Origin: Rugalucina vietnamica
Taxonomy: Eukaryota > Mollusca > Bivalvia > Lucinida > Lucinidae
Assembly: GCA_964017185.1 (NCBI GenBank)
Contig: OZ024870.1
Location: 34,185,621 to 34,249,620 of the forward strand
DNA: 64,000 nucleotides
Direction of reading: 5' to 3'
In this document: positions 11,960 through 23,370 of the stretch, in pieces
How positions within the stretch are numbered: the first letter of the stretch is position 1
Layout of the letters: each line of letters starts with the position of its first letter
Notes under the pieces: model-generated
Told to the model about the DNA's origin: nothing
The model's database searches: none
What the model saw: the letters and a program-made list of their open reading frames with translations, nothing else
Made by a program: the position numbers and the translations under genes

Positions 11960-12840
11960 GTTAGAGATTCATCACGAGGGCTAAACGACTAACTAAATGT
12001 TGTGAACTACTGCAGAAGATGATGGTGAGGTTAGGGCCCTGTAAAATCCACCCCCATCCAGTAGTTTTATATGACTGACCGGGGTTTAACTGGTGAGCGA
12101 AAAGATAGTAAATTACGCTATAATGGAATATATTCATGTTTCTTTCTGTCTGCATAAGACTGAATTTCTTCTGTTTTCTTTCTCAGGCAAGAGTCTTACA
12201 TGTTCCTGTGCTTTGCCTGGACTGTCTTATAAATATTGTTGTAGGCTGTTTCAAATAAAACTTACCGCTGTGTCTGGTGTGGGTTCAAGCCCCGCACTGG
12301 GCACATGTGAGACAAGCCAAGTTCTGCTTGCGGGTGTGCCAGATCTTTTTGTCGCGGTGCATATTGGGTTTGCTAGAGTCTTCAGTCGTGTTATGGAGTT
12401 CAACGTGTGAAATAAATGTTTAACAGCCAAACTTCTCCAGCAGGGCTATCGGTATCATAAACTTAGAAAAAAACATTTTCTAAATTTTATAGCAGACATT
12501 ACGAATTGATTTCCAAATTCAATGTTGGGTCAAAAACATTTTTACATGAGAACCAGAATTTATGGTGACTTGGTTTGAAAATTTAAGAAACTTATGGGGA
12601 AGAATAATTTTTCTGTTCAGTGAAGAAAAAAACATTATACGTTACAAACGTGTATGGTATTACTTTTTTGTGACGCGAAAGTCTGTGTGTTTAGTTTTTA
12701 GTCAACTCGGCTCATGATATGTTTGTTTAGTATAAGTACCTGATTGTCAGTTTGATTTTTCTCATCTCGGTTTTTGAAGTGGGAATTTCTTTCTGATTGC
12801 GCTGTTTCCTGATCATTGACTTTTTTTTTACTTCTTTACC
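11960..12840 (+). mobile_element. rearranged retroelement fragments with a tRNA-like insertion
   Basis: Pieces of the CTACTTGTACC family: 3' tail at 11960-12078, decayed RT C-terminal region at 12364-12700 and tail end at 12710-12840. The order is not colinear with the 5.5-7.0 kb copy. Between them, 12258-12310 carries a B-box-like GGTGTGGGTTCAAGCCCCGC, shared with 42.6 kb. Confidence 0.65.
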
Positions 12841-13118
12841 TTTATTGGACTCTTGTATCATCTTGATGTGCCTTGGCGACCCTCAGTTTTTCTTTATCAG
12901 TGTCATCTAAGTGAGATGGATGACCTGAAGTACATTAATGGAGCTGAAGCATAAACCGCATTTTAGAATCTCTTCTCGGTGCTCTGAACCGAGATCGTTC
13001 ACCTAGTTGTTACTGTTTCTTCTAAAGTGAAGCGACCATCTTGAACTTATCTGCAAATGTGCAGTTCTGCCACTACCCACTCACCCATCGCCGCATGAAC
13101 TTTGTTCATGTGTAGGTG
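12841..13118. other. TLX intron 1, DNA flanking the LTR element
   Basis: Nothing recognised. It ends in the AGGTG target duplication. Confidence 0.4.
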
Positions 13119-15290
13119 TGTCACGGACTGACTCTACTTAATATAAAGTCAGAGGATACAATGGCTTGTTGTGCCCAACAAATCATGTATCGAATGACCA
13201 AGGGTATACGCTTCCTGCTATGAATGACCAGCAAATCTATGGGAGGGTTCAATTAAACAGAATTTTCAAATTATGATGATTTATTTATAATGATGTTTAA
13301 AGTGAGAAGCAAAGAAGGAGAAAAAAGATAGAAAGAGATTACAAAAAGAAATTACTGAGAAAAGAAAAAAAAAAAATACGTCCTTTGTTCATCAATTTCC
13401 CATTGGCATCTCCGGGTATACTGTCACACGTTCGTCTCACTAGTACACTCCGCACCACTGCTTGCAAAAACAGTCTAGTGTTCCCAATACGAACTGTAGA
13501 CCACGCCCGTCCATTGTAAACCAAACACCAATGATTTTATATCGTCCCGTTTATACCGTCACTGCCACCCCATATAATTTAGCCCAGTTTAGTTTCAGGA
13601 ATTCAGATTACGTCCATAGATTACAATTTCAGCTTCAAGGCCTGAAATAAAGTAACTGTGTCTTAACAACAAAATAACTGATAGTGTCGCAATTTATCAT
13701 AACGAAATCTCCTGCAGCTATGCACGTCACAACATCCAATTGCAAATAACCTCCCACAATTCCGTACCCCGGAACTGTATTAGTTTATTCGCTAGATTGC
13801 TTGTACTATACATATAAACCATAATACTCCAGTATCTACATTGAAACATTTATTCACATGTACGATACAGTTAAACCACATATGTCGCGAACTAACCCTA
13901 GTTCCTTTCCCAGCGACATCACAAGCAAAATCTCCGACATGCATCCACAATTCCTCACCCAGGAATTGGTCCTGCCAATCTATGACCAAATTCATAGAAA
14001 GCCATTTCTCAGAATACGATAAATCTTGCGAGACAATCTTGTTACAATATTAAACCTTTCTTAAATGACATCACTAATTTCAGTAATAGCGAATATTCTT
14101 AATGACGTCATTAACGTCAAATCTAAGCGTTACGTTACTATAACGTAAAACTTAAAATCTGAAATTTCCAGTCTTACAGCTTTGTTCCGAGTCAACATTA
14201 ACTTCCTTTATGATGAGATGATTAGATAACATAACATAACATGAAACTAAATGTACGTCAACGACAATAACGTCACTACAAGTAACGTAGCACATAACAG
14301 AAATTTCCATTTTACAACTTTGGTTGACATACATACCGCGCAATGTCATTCTTACGCGAAATTTAATACATAAAAACTAAACCAATGCCGCTTCACGGCA
14401 ACGTAGCGTGCAGAAATATAGAAATCTTCATTTTTACAACCCTATCAATGTGCTTTCCACCATAATGAGCTACATTATTATGGCTATACAATCTCACTGT
14501 ACAAAATGTATATTTATGAACTGTTATAACTTACCGACGGCCGACTACTCAGACTGGCGCTGACCATAACCAGGTGTACCAGATAAACCCATATCCAAAC
14601 ATCTCAAATTCATGCCCAATCTTTACATTCTTCCGATAATTCATATTGATTTAACACAAAATAAGCTGCCTATTTATACGCATAAGTTTGTGAACATTTC
14701 CCTGAAAACCATACCGTTTTCCATCATATATTCCAAAACCATTCATCAGAACATGTGAATAACCCACCGTGAGCAAGTGAATAACAATTCTAAATGCACA
14801 TCCACTGACAACCACACCCAGATCAGCTTGCAAAAAGTTATATTGCTAACCATAAAATCGGCAATACAAATTTTCTCTGGATTATACCTCAAGGTGTAAA
14901 TCATATGATTCAAATCCCCGGACTTCATGTTTTCGTTAAAGCCGTGTCACTCTCAGAAACCATTTATGGCAAACTGATAAAACACGAATCTGAGCCCAGT
15001 ACAGAATCCAATTAAACTGCACATAATGCCAATTTCCACGCCACAAATCAACAAATACCATAACACAAAAAGAATGTTAAAATATCACAATTGAGCATAA
15101 AATTCTTCATGGCACAAATATTTTTTGCCGTGTCTAACATACATAGATATCCTTGACAATGCAGTAAACATGTCATGTTTACTCCTGTGTAAGAGCTTCC
15201 AAGTACCTATTATGCTCAACTAAACATTTAAAAAATCAAACAAATTATCCAAACCCCACAAACAGCAAAAGTACATTTTTTATCGTGACA
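13119..15290 (-). repeat. 3' LTR of the Gmr1-like element
   Basis: Downstream LTR, the same length and nearly the same sequence as the copy at 21155-23326. The small open frames inside both LTRs appear in identical pairs only because the LTRs are identical, and I do not regard them as genes. The CRE-like palindrome is at 14103-14110 here. Confidence 0.95.
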
Positions 15291-15305
15291 TACCTTCCCC
15301 CTTTT
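15291..15305 (-). other. polypurine tract
   Basis: On the minus strand this reads AAAAGGGGGAAGGTA and directly abuts the 3' LTR, the expected place for the plus-strand primer. Confidence 0.85.
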
Positions 15306-15696
15306 GAAGTGTGAAGCATCTCAACAATGCGTAACACTAGATCTACGCGATAAAAAATTTACTAAATGAAGTCATATCTAGAGAATCATACTTGCAAAAA
15401 CCTGCTTCCACTTATCGCAATCTAAATCTTTTATGATAAATGGAACATACTCGGATCTCGGAGGAAACTGCAAAGCTGCTTTCTTGCCCTTGATTCACTA
15501 CATACGCAACAAATAGATAACCTTAATGCACAATACTCATGTTTCACAGAGTAACACTAATTGAAGTCATATTTAGAAGATTATACTTTCAAGAACCGTA
15601 CCCCGATTACCGCGAACTTAAACTTTCCATGACAATCGGATCTATACTCGGATTCCGGAGGAAACAGCAAAAGCTATCGGCGTTAACCGTAATCCA
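15306..15696 (-). other. 3' untranslated stretch of the Gmr1-like element with an internal direct repeat
   Basis: Between the polyprotein stop and the polypurine tract lie two diverged copies of a ~120-bp segment (about 15357-15480 and 15549-15675). They share AAGTCATAT, ACTCGGAT and GGAGGAAAC. The function is unknown. Confidence 0.6.
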
Positions 15697-18600
15697 CTAA
15701 ATACGCGACAAATAGTCAGCCCCTACGTTCTCAGAACCTTTTATTGCATTTATATGCATTCGATATGGCTGCAAGATGAGAGCCCATCGCATCAATCTTG
15801 AATTCTTGAGTTTAGCCTCATTCAAATACTTTAACGGACAGTGATCTGTTTCAACAATGAAATCAGTGCCATACAAGTATCTTGAAAATTTTTGAACAGC
15901 CCACACCAGTGCTAAACATTCCTTTTCTACAACTGCATAAGCCTTTTCGCTTGGTTTTAATTTCCTGCTGGCATATGCTACTGGAATCTTTTTACCATTT
16001 TCTTCTTGTAGAAGAACTGCTCCTAAACCTACATCTGACGCATCCACTTGAAGCGTAAAAGCTTGTGAAACATCTGCCATTTTTAAAATGGGTTGGTTTA
16101 CTAAAGCCTTACGGAGTTGATTGAATGCCTGTTCTTGTGGCTCACCCCATTGGATTTCATGGTTCTTTTGCCCTTTCCTCGTCAACTCTGTCAAAGGTGC
16201 TGCAATTTCTGAAAAGTGCTCAATAAATGACCTATAGAAACCTACCAATCCAAGGAATGAACGTAACTGTTTCTTGGTAGTTGGTCTTACAGCATTCTGG
16301 ATTGCAACAATTTTCTCCTCGCAAGGTTGGAGTGTATTCTGGCTTACCATATGTCCCAAGCATTCTATACTAGAATATCCTACAAAACACTTACACGGTT
16401 TCACCGTCAAGTTAGCCTCTCGTAGTCTGGACAACAATGATCGCAATACATCTAAATGCTGTTCCCATGTCATGGTAAAGATAATAATATCATCTACAAA
16501 ATTATCAATATTTGACAAATTTTGTAACAATTTCCGCATCAAGCGACTACAACTCGCTTGGGCCGTTACCAAACCGAATGGTAAAACAGTAAATTGGAAT
16601 AACCCTAGCGGTGTCTGGAATGCTGTGTACTGCTTGGAACGGTCAGACAATGGAATTTGCCAGTAACCCTTTGAAAGGTCCATTTTTGTTATCCATTTAT
16701 ATCCTGCCAATTTTGAGAATATTTGTTCCATACTTGGCATAGGCTCAGCATCAAAGACTGTAATTTTGTTTAGCACACGAAAGTCAATACAGAATCTGTT
16801 CGAGTTATCTTTCTTCTTGACAATGACTATGGGTGAGCAATACGGACTTTCTGATCTCTCTATTACCTTTAATTCTAACATATTTCTTACCTCATCTCCT
16901 ACAGCCTCCATCATACTATATGGTAAAGGGTATTGCTTTACTCTAACAGGCGTATCTGTAGTTAATTTAATATCATGTTCCATTAAAGTCGTTCTACCAG
17001 GTTTCTCAGAGAATGTTTCTGGAAATTCTTGTATTAATTCTTCTACTTGTTTCCGTTCTTTTGGATTAAGAGCTGGATTAATATTTACCTGTAACACATC
17101 ACCTACATTTTGTCCTGATGGCGTTTCCACAAGACCCCCTCTACTCTCATCATCCATGTTCTCTACTGTTAAGTCTATCAAAGATACGGCACACACCTGT
17201 GACTCATCTCTAGCTTGACACTCTACATTCCCATCTTGTCGCACAACGTATTGCTTTAACATATTGATGTGAAATAACTTGTCTTTCTTACCCACACGTA
17301 TTTTGTAGTCCAATGGGCTAAGTTTTTCAACCACATCATAAGGTCCCTTCCATGCCATCAATAATTTGTTGTTGTCTGTTGGCAATAACACTAATGCTTT
17401 GTCACCTACCTTCAGTGTCCGTTTTCCCGCTTTCCGGTCATAATGGCGTTTGTATTTCCTTGACATCTTACTCAAATTGTCTTGCGCTATAGCTAGCGTA
17501 GTCTCTAATCGTTCTCTCAATTCGATAACATACTGATATGTGCTTCTCAGACTCTGATCTTGGATTTCTTTGCTCCATAACTGTCTTAGAATTTGCATAG
17601 GACCACGTACTGGCCATCCATATAAAAGCTCAAAGGGTGAAAATCCCAAGCTTTCTTGGGGAGCTTCTCTATAGGCAAACAACAAAGGATCAATATATTT
17701 ATCCCAATCCTTTGGGCGCTCGGCACACATTCTCATGAGCATTTTCTTGATCGTTTGATTGAACCGCTCTACGAGTCCATTACAAATAGGATGGTAAGGG
17801 GTAGTAACTAATTGCTTGAATGATAGTAACCTACTCACTTCTTTCATAATTGATGATGTGTACTGTGACCCTAAATCTGAGAGAATCTCACTCGGTACTC
17901 CTACTCGACTAAAGATACTTACCAATGCCTCTGCCACAGTTTCTGTGTCAATCGACGCTAGTGGTACTGCTTCCGGGTATCTTGTCGCATAGTCAACTAC
18001 AGTGAGTATGAACCGGTTCTTACTGTATGTCACAGGTTTCAAAGGTCCTATCAAATCAGTTGCAACTCTCTTGAATGGTACATCTATTCTAGGCATATTT
18101 CCTAAGGGTGCTCGAATTATCTTACCCTTGGGTACAGTACGTTGACAAATGTCACATGACTGACAAAATCGTTTTATGTCGCTACTGATGCCTGGCCAAT
18201 AAAATTCTGAGAGAACCTTTTGTATGGTTCGTTTAACAGCTAAATGACCTGCCATTATTGACTCGTGAGCCAACTTCATTACCGTTTTGCGAAATTGCTG
18301 TGGCACTATAAGCTGTGTAAATAACCTACCTCGCTCAATGTTCGGCGAGCTAAACTTCCGGTACATCAAGTTATTTTTAATAAAATATGATGCATTCTTA
18401 AGACACTCCTTGGCTTCACACCGTGCCTTCATTACCTTCAAACTCTGATCTTCATTCTGGGCCTTCCGAATTTGATCCGGTGTAACTTCTTGTATAACTA
18501 TTTCTGGTGTCTTCATACTCACATGTGTTCCTTCCTGTTTCTTCTGTGCCCTAGTTTGCACTGCTAATGTTGGCACCCAGTCTATATCCGGTTTGTTGCG

Positions 18601-20454
18601 TTCCCGTGCACCTGGAATATTACCTATGATTAAATCAACCAATGGCTTTTCCACACATAGTGCCAATACTTCCCCTTTGTAATATGGTGTATCAATATTT
18701 ACCTTCACTTCCGGTACAACTCTTGTAGAATAATCTACCATTACCATAGTTTGATTTCTTCCTGTATATGCACCTTCCGGGACTACATGTTTACTTACTA
18801 TCACGCCCGAACATCCAGTATCTCGTAAAACCTCAACCGATTTCTCTTCAACCATTCCTTGTACAGTACTAAGTTCTGAAAGAGATGATACTGAACTCAC
18901 ACTTACTTGGTGTTTCTCATGTATGTTATCCTTACTCTCCATTGCTGCTTTGGAATAACTGACAGTATTTGTATACGTCAAGCAAGCTCCACATTTCTTA
19001 ACATCTGTTGTTGTATCCTCATGACTGTCTTCATATGTAGTCTGTACCTCCGAATCTTTGCTCTGAAAAGTAACCTTCTTTGTTGGTGATCTACCTCTAT
19101 GTCCTACCGCACCTACTTTCATGATACCGGGTTTTAGTTCCGGACACTCCCTCCTGTAATGTGTTCCACCACAATTATAACATTTCAAACCTGGATAGTA
19201 TTTACCTCTTCCTCTTCCATATGAGTTTTGATTATTAGGAATCTGGTCTCTTTTCACTGGTGACCTTGATCTGGATGCTGAATTAGAACGAGATCTACCT
19301 CTGTCATTCTTGAAAGTCAAATTAACAATATCCACATACCTAGCTTCCTTGTAGGAATCCGCCAATTTACTAGCTTGCTCCAACGAAGTTGGTTCTCTCT
19401 CCCGTAGAAATAACTCCAGTTCTCTGTTACAAATAAATGTAAACTGGTCTCTCAACATGAGATCCTGCAAACCTTCAAAAGTTTTAGGAATACCTGACAT
19501 ATCTATCCATCTTGTAAAGTAGCTCTTCAACCGTGCTGAAAACTGCTGAAATGTCTCACCGGTTTCTGGTCTACACTTTCTGTACTTACGCTTGAATCCT
19601 TCCTCTGTTAATTGATACCTTTGTAACAATGCACACTTCAACTTGTCATAGTCCATTGCATCCTCCTGTGGCATCAATGCGTACACATCTAACGCTTTAC
19701 CCTGTAATAACGCACTCAAATCAGTTGCCCATGATTCTCTTTTCCACCCTTGTGCTGTAGCATACCGTTCAAACCTAAGTAAATATGCATCCATTTCGTC
19801 CTTACCTTCATTAAATGCCGGGATTTTAGGCGTTCTTGCCTTAATAGTGTCTCTTGGCGCTGGGATTGGCCTCTCCGCCCTTTGCGCTGTGATCTTCTCC
19901 ATTTCTGCGAAATGTCTTCTGTCCTGTAATTCAATCTGCATTTCATACTCACGTTCTAATTTCTCTCTCTCTGCTACTAACCTCTCTCGTTCCAATGCAA
20001 TCTCTGCCTCATACTTAGCCCTATCTGCAATTCTGATCTTACGCTCTTCATCTGCCTTAAGCTCCATTTCTTCATTTGCATGCCTGTATTGTACTTCCAG
20101 TTCACGCTCTTTTAATTCTTTCTGTCTTACCTTTTCAGCTTCTTGCGCTAGCAACTCATTCCGCTTCAGTTCAATTTCCTGTTTCTTAAGTTGTAATTCA
20201 TACTCCTTAATTTCTCGCTGCTTTTCTTGTTCATCAGCTTTAGCTTTTAACTCGCGCTCATGGCGTTCGCGTTCAGCTCTTACTTCCATCTCGCGGATTT
20301 CGCGTTCTGCTTCTCGACGCTCACGTTCTGCATCACGCGCTGCTTGACGTTCATCACGTAATATTACTTGTTGCTCTGAAACAAACGTATTAAGTGCTTC
20401 ACCTTCAAGACCTAAATCTTTCCCCACTTTGGTTAACTCTTTAACTACATCCAT
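15697..20454 (-). CDS. gag-pol polyprotein of the Gmr1-like element (1585 aa)
   Basis: One uninterrupted frame holds all the element's proteins. Residues 30-195 are a highly charged Glu/Arg/Lys coiled coil. Residues 205-375 are the capsid-like part, whose second half resembles a SCAN domain. A Ser/Arg-rich stretch leads to a CCHC zinc knuckle (C425, C428, H432, C437). The protease motif DTGCSG is at 545-550. Integrase has an HHCC finger (H730, H737, C767, C770), a D-D-E triad (D800, D860, E896) and a GPY module near 1037. Reverse transcriptase spans about 1150-1380 with FVDD at 1319-1322. RNase H runs from about 1465 to the end. Gag and pol share one frame, so no frameshift is needed between them. 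Domain limits are estimates by eye. Confidence 0.95.
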   Translation of the reverse strand: MDVVKELTKVGKDLGLEGEALNTFVSEQQVILRDERQAARDAERERREAEREIREMEVRAERERHERELKAKADEQEKQREIKEYELQLKKQEIELKRNELLAQEAEKVRQKELKERELEVQYRHANEEMELKADEERKIRIADRAKYEAEIALERERLVAEREKLEREYEMQIELQDRRHFAEMEKITAQRAERPIPAPRDTIKARTPKIPAFNEGKDEMDAYLLRFERYATAQGWKRESWATDLSALLQGKALDVYALMPQEDAMDYDKLKCALLQRYQLTEEGFKRKYRKCRPETGETFQQFSARLKSYFTRWIDMSGIPKTFEGLQDLMLRDQFTFICNRELELFLREREPTSLEQASKLADSYKEARYVDIVNLTFKNDRGRSRSNSASRSRSPVKRDQIPNNQNSYGRGRGKYYPGLKCYNCGGTHYRRECPELKPGIMKVGAVGHRGRSPTKKVTFQSKDSEVQTTYEDSHEDTTTDVKKCGACLTYTNTVSYSKAAMESKDNIHEKHQVSVSSVSSLSELSTVQGMVEEKSVEVLRDTGCSGVIVSKHVVPEGAYTGRNQTMVMVDYSTRVVPEVKVNIDTPYYKGEVLALCVEKPLVDLIIGNIPGARERNKPDIDWVPTLAVQTRAQKKQEGTHVSMKTPEIVIQEVTPDQIRKAQNEDQSLKVMKARCEAKECLKNASYFIKNNLMYRKFSSPNIERGRLFTQLIVPQQFRKTVMKLAHESIMAGHLAVKRTIQKVLSEFYWPGISSDIKRFCQSCDICQRTVPKGKIIRAPLGNMPRIDVPFKRVATDLIGPLKPVTYSKNRFILTVVDYATRYPEAVPLASIDTETVAEALVSIFSRVGVPSEILSDLGSQYTSSIMKEVSRLLSFKQLVTTPYHPICNGLVERFNQTIKKMLMRMCAERPKDWDKYIDPLLFAYREAPQESLGFSPFELLYGWPVRGPMQILRQLWSKEIQDQSLRSTYQYVIELRERLETTLAIAQDNLSKMSRKYKRHYDRKAGKRTLKVGDKALVLLPTDNNKLLMAWKGPYDVVEKLSPLDYKIRVGKKDKLFHINMLKQYVVRQDGNVECQARDESQVCAVSLIDLTVENMDDESRGGLVETPSGQNVGDVLQVNINPALNPKERKQVEELIQEFPETFSEKPGRTTLMEHDIKLTTDTPVRVKQYPLPYSMMEAVGDEVRNMLELKVIERSESPYCSPIVIVKKKDNSNRFCIDFRVLNKITVFDAEPMPSMEQIFSKLAGYKWITKMDLSKGYWQIPLSDRSKQYTAFQTPLGLFQFTVLPFGLVTAQASCSRLMRKLLQNLSNIDNFVDDIIIFTMTWEQHLDVLRSLLSRLREANLTVKPCKCFVGYSSIECLGHMVSQNTLQPCEEKIVAIQNAVRPTTKKQLRSFLGLVGFYRSFIEHFSEIAAPLTELTRKGQKNHEIQWGEPQEQAFNQLRKALVNQPILKMADVSQAFTLQVDASDVGLGAVLLQEENGKKIPVAYASRKLKPSEKAYAVVEKECLALVWAVQKFSRYLYGTDFIVETDHCPLKYLNEAKLKNSRLMRWALILQPYRMHINAIKGSENVGADYLSRI

Positions 20455-21134
20455 GATTATTTCCCTTTTGAAAAATTATTACTGTTTGTAAGGATGGTCA
20501 CAATAAAACGAAATCTGAGTTATCAATTGATTCTCAACAACGTAAACTTCACAGTATTCACATCAATAAATAAGCAAAACCCAATGCTTACCAAGCTTCA
20601 ACTTTTGTTTACCAATTGCCTCAACGCAACCTATTCTTAATAACCCATTAAGAATCTCCCAGACATTCTACCACAATCAACTAATGCCTTTAACTGTTGC
20701 GTAACAATTTACAAAAGTAAGCCCATACTCATGAATACTTTCAACAAACCGTTCAATTGACAAACCTCAAATTTCAGGATCACCTGGTGCTTCACTGGTA
20801 CACCCCGTCTCTGGTGCTCGCCAACCCTGACAGTCGGTCGACGGGAATATGAATTATCGGAGGACTCCCATCAGTCTAACCATCGGCCCTCATAACTGAA
20901 ATATACTTTGATATCTTGTTCTTAAGTGACAGTGTGACTGTAACATATACCAGTACAATGAAATTTTAGAGGTTACATTTGCATTATTTTAAACAATTAC
21001 TTTTACTTTGCTTAAGCATTGCTTACTTTGGTACACTAGAGAATTTCACTGTGATTCACATTTGGTTCTCTAAATCCTAGCATATATAAACACCTCCAAG
21101 AGTTACTGATATCCAATGCAGAAATGTTGGGCGT
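20455..21134 (-). other. 5' leader of the Gmr1-like element
   Basis: About 680 bases between the primer site and the gag start. I see no coding potential and no clear structure. It would hold packaging and translation signals if the element follows its family. Confidence 0.6.
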
Positions 21135-21152
21135 ATCCCACTTCTGACACCA
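21135..21152 (-). other. primer-binding site, tRNA-Leu type
   Basis: On the minus strand this reads TGGTGTCAGAAGTGGGAT, two bases inside the 5' LTR. It is complementary to the last 18 bases, including CCA, of animal tRNA-Leu(CAA) as I recall that sequence. It would be the site where minus-strand DNA synthesis starts. Confidence 0.85.
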
Positions 21153-21154
21153 AA

Positions 21155-23326
21155 TGTCACGGACTGACTCTACTTAATATAAAGTCAGAGGATACAATGG
21201 CTTGTTGTGCCCAACAAATCATGTATCGAATGACCAAGGGTATACGCTTCCTGCTATGAATGACCAGCAAATCTATGGGAGGGTTCAATTAAACAGAATT
21301 TTCAAATTATGATGATTTATTTATAATGATGTTTAAAGTGAGAAGCAAAGAAGGAGAAAAAAGATAGAAAGAGATTACAAAAAGAAATTACTGAGAAAAG
21401 AAAAAAAAAAAATACGTCCTTTGTTCATCAATTTCCCATTGGCATCTCCGGGTATACTGTCACACGTTCGTCTCACTAGTACACTCCGCACCACTGCTTG
21501 CAAAAACAGTCTAGTGTTCCCAATACGAACTGTAGACCACGCCCGTCCATTGTAAACCAAACACCAATGATTTTATATCGTCCCGTTTATACCGTCACTG
21601 CCACCCCATATAATTTAGCCCAGTTTAGTTTCAGGAATTCAGATTACGTCCATAGATTACAATTTCAGCTTCAAGGCCTGAAATAAAGTAACTGTGTCTT
21701 AACAACAAAATAACTGATAGTGTCGCAATTTATCATAACGAAATCTCCTGCAGCTATGCACGTCACAACATCCAATTGCAAATAACCTCCCACAATTCCG
21801 TACCCCGGAACTGTATTAGTTTATTCGCTAGATTGCTTGTACTATACATATAAACCATAATACTCCAGTATCTACATTGAAACATTTATTCACATGTACG
21901 ATACAGTTAAACCACATATGTCGCGAACTAACCCTAGTTCCTTTCCCAGCGACATCACAAGCAAAATCTCCGACATGCATCCACAATTCCTCACCCAGGA
22001 ATTGGTCCTGCCAATCTATGACCAAATTCATAGAAAGCCATTTCTCAGAATACGATAAATCTTGCGAGACAATCTTGTTACAATATTAAACCTTTCTTAA
22101 ATGACATCACTAATTTCAGTAATAGCGAATATTCTTAATGACGTCATTAACGTCAAATCTAAGCGTTACGTTACTATAACGTAAAACTTAAAATCTGAAA
22201 TTTCCAGTCTTACAGCTTTGTTCCGAGTCAACATTAACTTCCTTTATGATGAGATGATTAGATAACATAACATAACATGAAACTAAATGTACGTCAACGA
22301 CAATAACGTCACTACAAGTAACGTAGCACATAACAGAAATTTCCATTTTACAACTTTGGTTGACATACATACCGCGCAATGTCATTCTTACGCGAAATTT
22401 AATACATAAAAACTAAACCAATGCCGCTTCACGGCAACGTAGCGTGCAGAAATATAGAAATCTTCATTTTTACAACCCTATCAATGTGCTTTCCACCATA
22501 ATGAGCTACATTATTATGGCTATACAATCTCACTGTACAAAATGTATATTTATGAACTGTTATAACTTACCGACGGCCGACTACTCAGACTGGCGCTGAC
22601 CATAACCAGGTGTACCAGATAAACCCATATCCAAACATCTCAAATTCATGCCCAATCTTTACATTCTTCCGATAATTCATATTGATTTAACACAAAATAA
22701 GCTGCCTATTTATACGCATAAGTTTGTGAACATTTCCCTGAAAACCATACCGTTTTCCATCATATATTCCAAAACCATTCATCAGAACATGTGAATAACC
22801 CACCGTGAGCAAGTGAATAACAATTCTAAATGCACATCCACTGACAACCACACCCAGATCAGCTTGCAAAAAGTTATATTGCTAACCATAAAATCGGCAA
22901 TACAAATTTTCTCTGGATTATACCTCAAGGTGTAAATCATATGATTCAAATCCCCGGACTTCATGTTTTCGTTAAAGCCGTGTCACTCTCAGAAACCATT
23001 TATGGCAAACTGATAAAACACGAATCTGAGCCCAGTACAGAATCCAATTAAACTGCACATAATGCCAATTTCCACGCCACAAATCAACAAATACCATAAC
23101 ACAAAAAGAATGTTAAAATATCACAATTGAGCATAAAATTCTTCATGGCACAAATATTTTTTGCCGTGTCTAACATACATAGATATCCTTGACAATGCAG
23201 TAAACATGTCATGTTTACTCCTGTGTAAGAGTTTCCAAGTACCTATTATGCTCAACTAAACATTTAAAAAATCAAACAAATTATCCAAACCCCACAAACA
23301 GCAAAAGTACATTTTTTATCGTGACA
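21155..23326 (-). repeat. 5' LTR of the Gmr1-like element
   Basis: This 2,172-bp repeat is the upstream LTR because the element reads on the minus strand. Every base sits 8,036 positions from its partner. It contains CRE-like TGACGTCA and further ACGTCA/ACGTTA motifs (around 22139-22330), which may be promoter elements. By eye the two LTRs differ at about one position. Confidence 0.95.
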
Positions 23327-23370
23327 AGGTGTATGTGTTTGATGATATAGTTGAGAATGATGGTGCTTTT

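Larger units (their letters stand above)
13119..23326 (-). mobile_element. Gmr1-like Ty3/gypsy-type LTR retrotransposon, looks whole
   Basis: A 10,208-bp element in TLX intron 1, antisense to the gene. It has long LTRs at both ends (13119-15290 and 21155-23326), each starting TGTCAC and ending GTGACA, and a 5-bp target duplication AGGTG (13114-13118 and 23327-23331). A primer-binding site, polypurine tract and one long gag-pol frame lie between. Domain order is gag, protease, integrase, reverse transcriptase, RNase H. Integrase before reverse transcriptase in a gypsy-type sequence defines the Gmr1-like group, first described from deuterostomes. No envelope or chromodomain was seen. The LTRs are almost identical, so the insertion is very recent on an evolutionary scale. 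It appears whole. Activity cannot be judged from sequence alone. Confidence 0.96.

Noticed and set aside
13339-14928. Small frames inside the LTR, repeated at 21375-22964
   Set aside because: They recur only because the two LTRs are near-identical. None shows a family motif.
16274-17218. Two + strand frames of 130 and 150 codons
   Set aside because: Antisense shadows of the reverse transcriptase region of the LTR element.
19847-20347. A 166-codon + strand Ser-rich frame
   Set aside because: It is the reverse-strand shadow of the charged coiled-coil part of the gag region; Glu/Arg codons read as Ser/Leu on the other strand.
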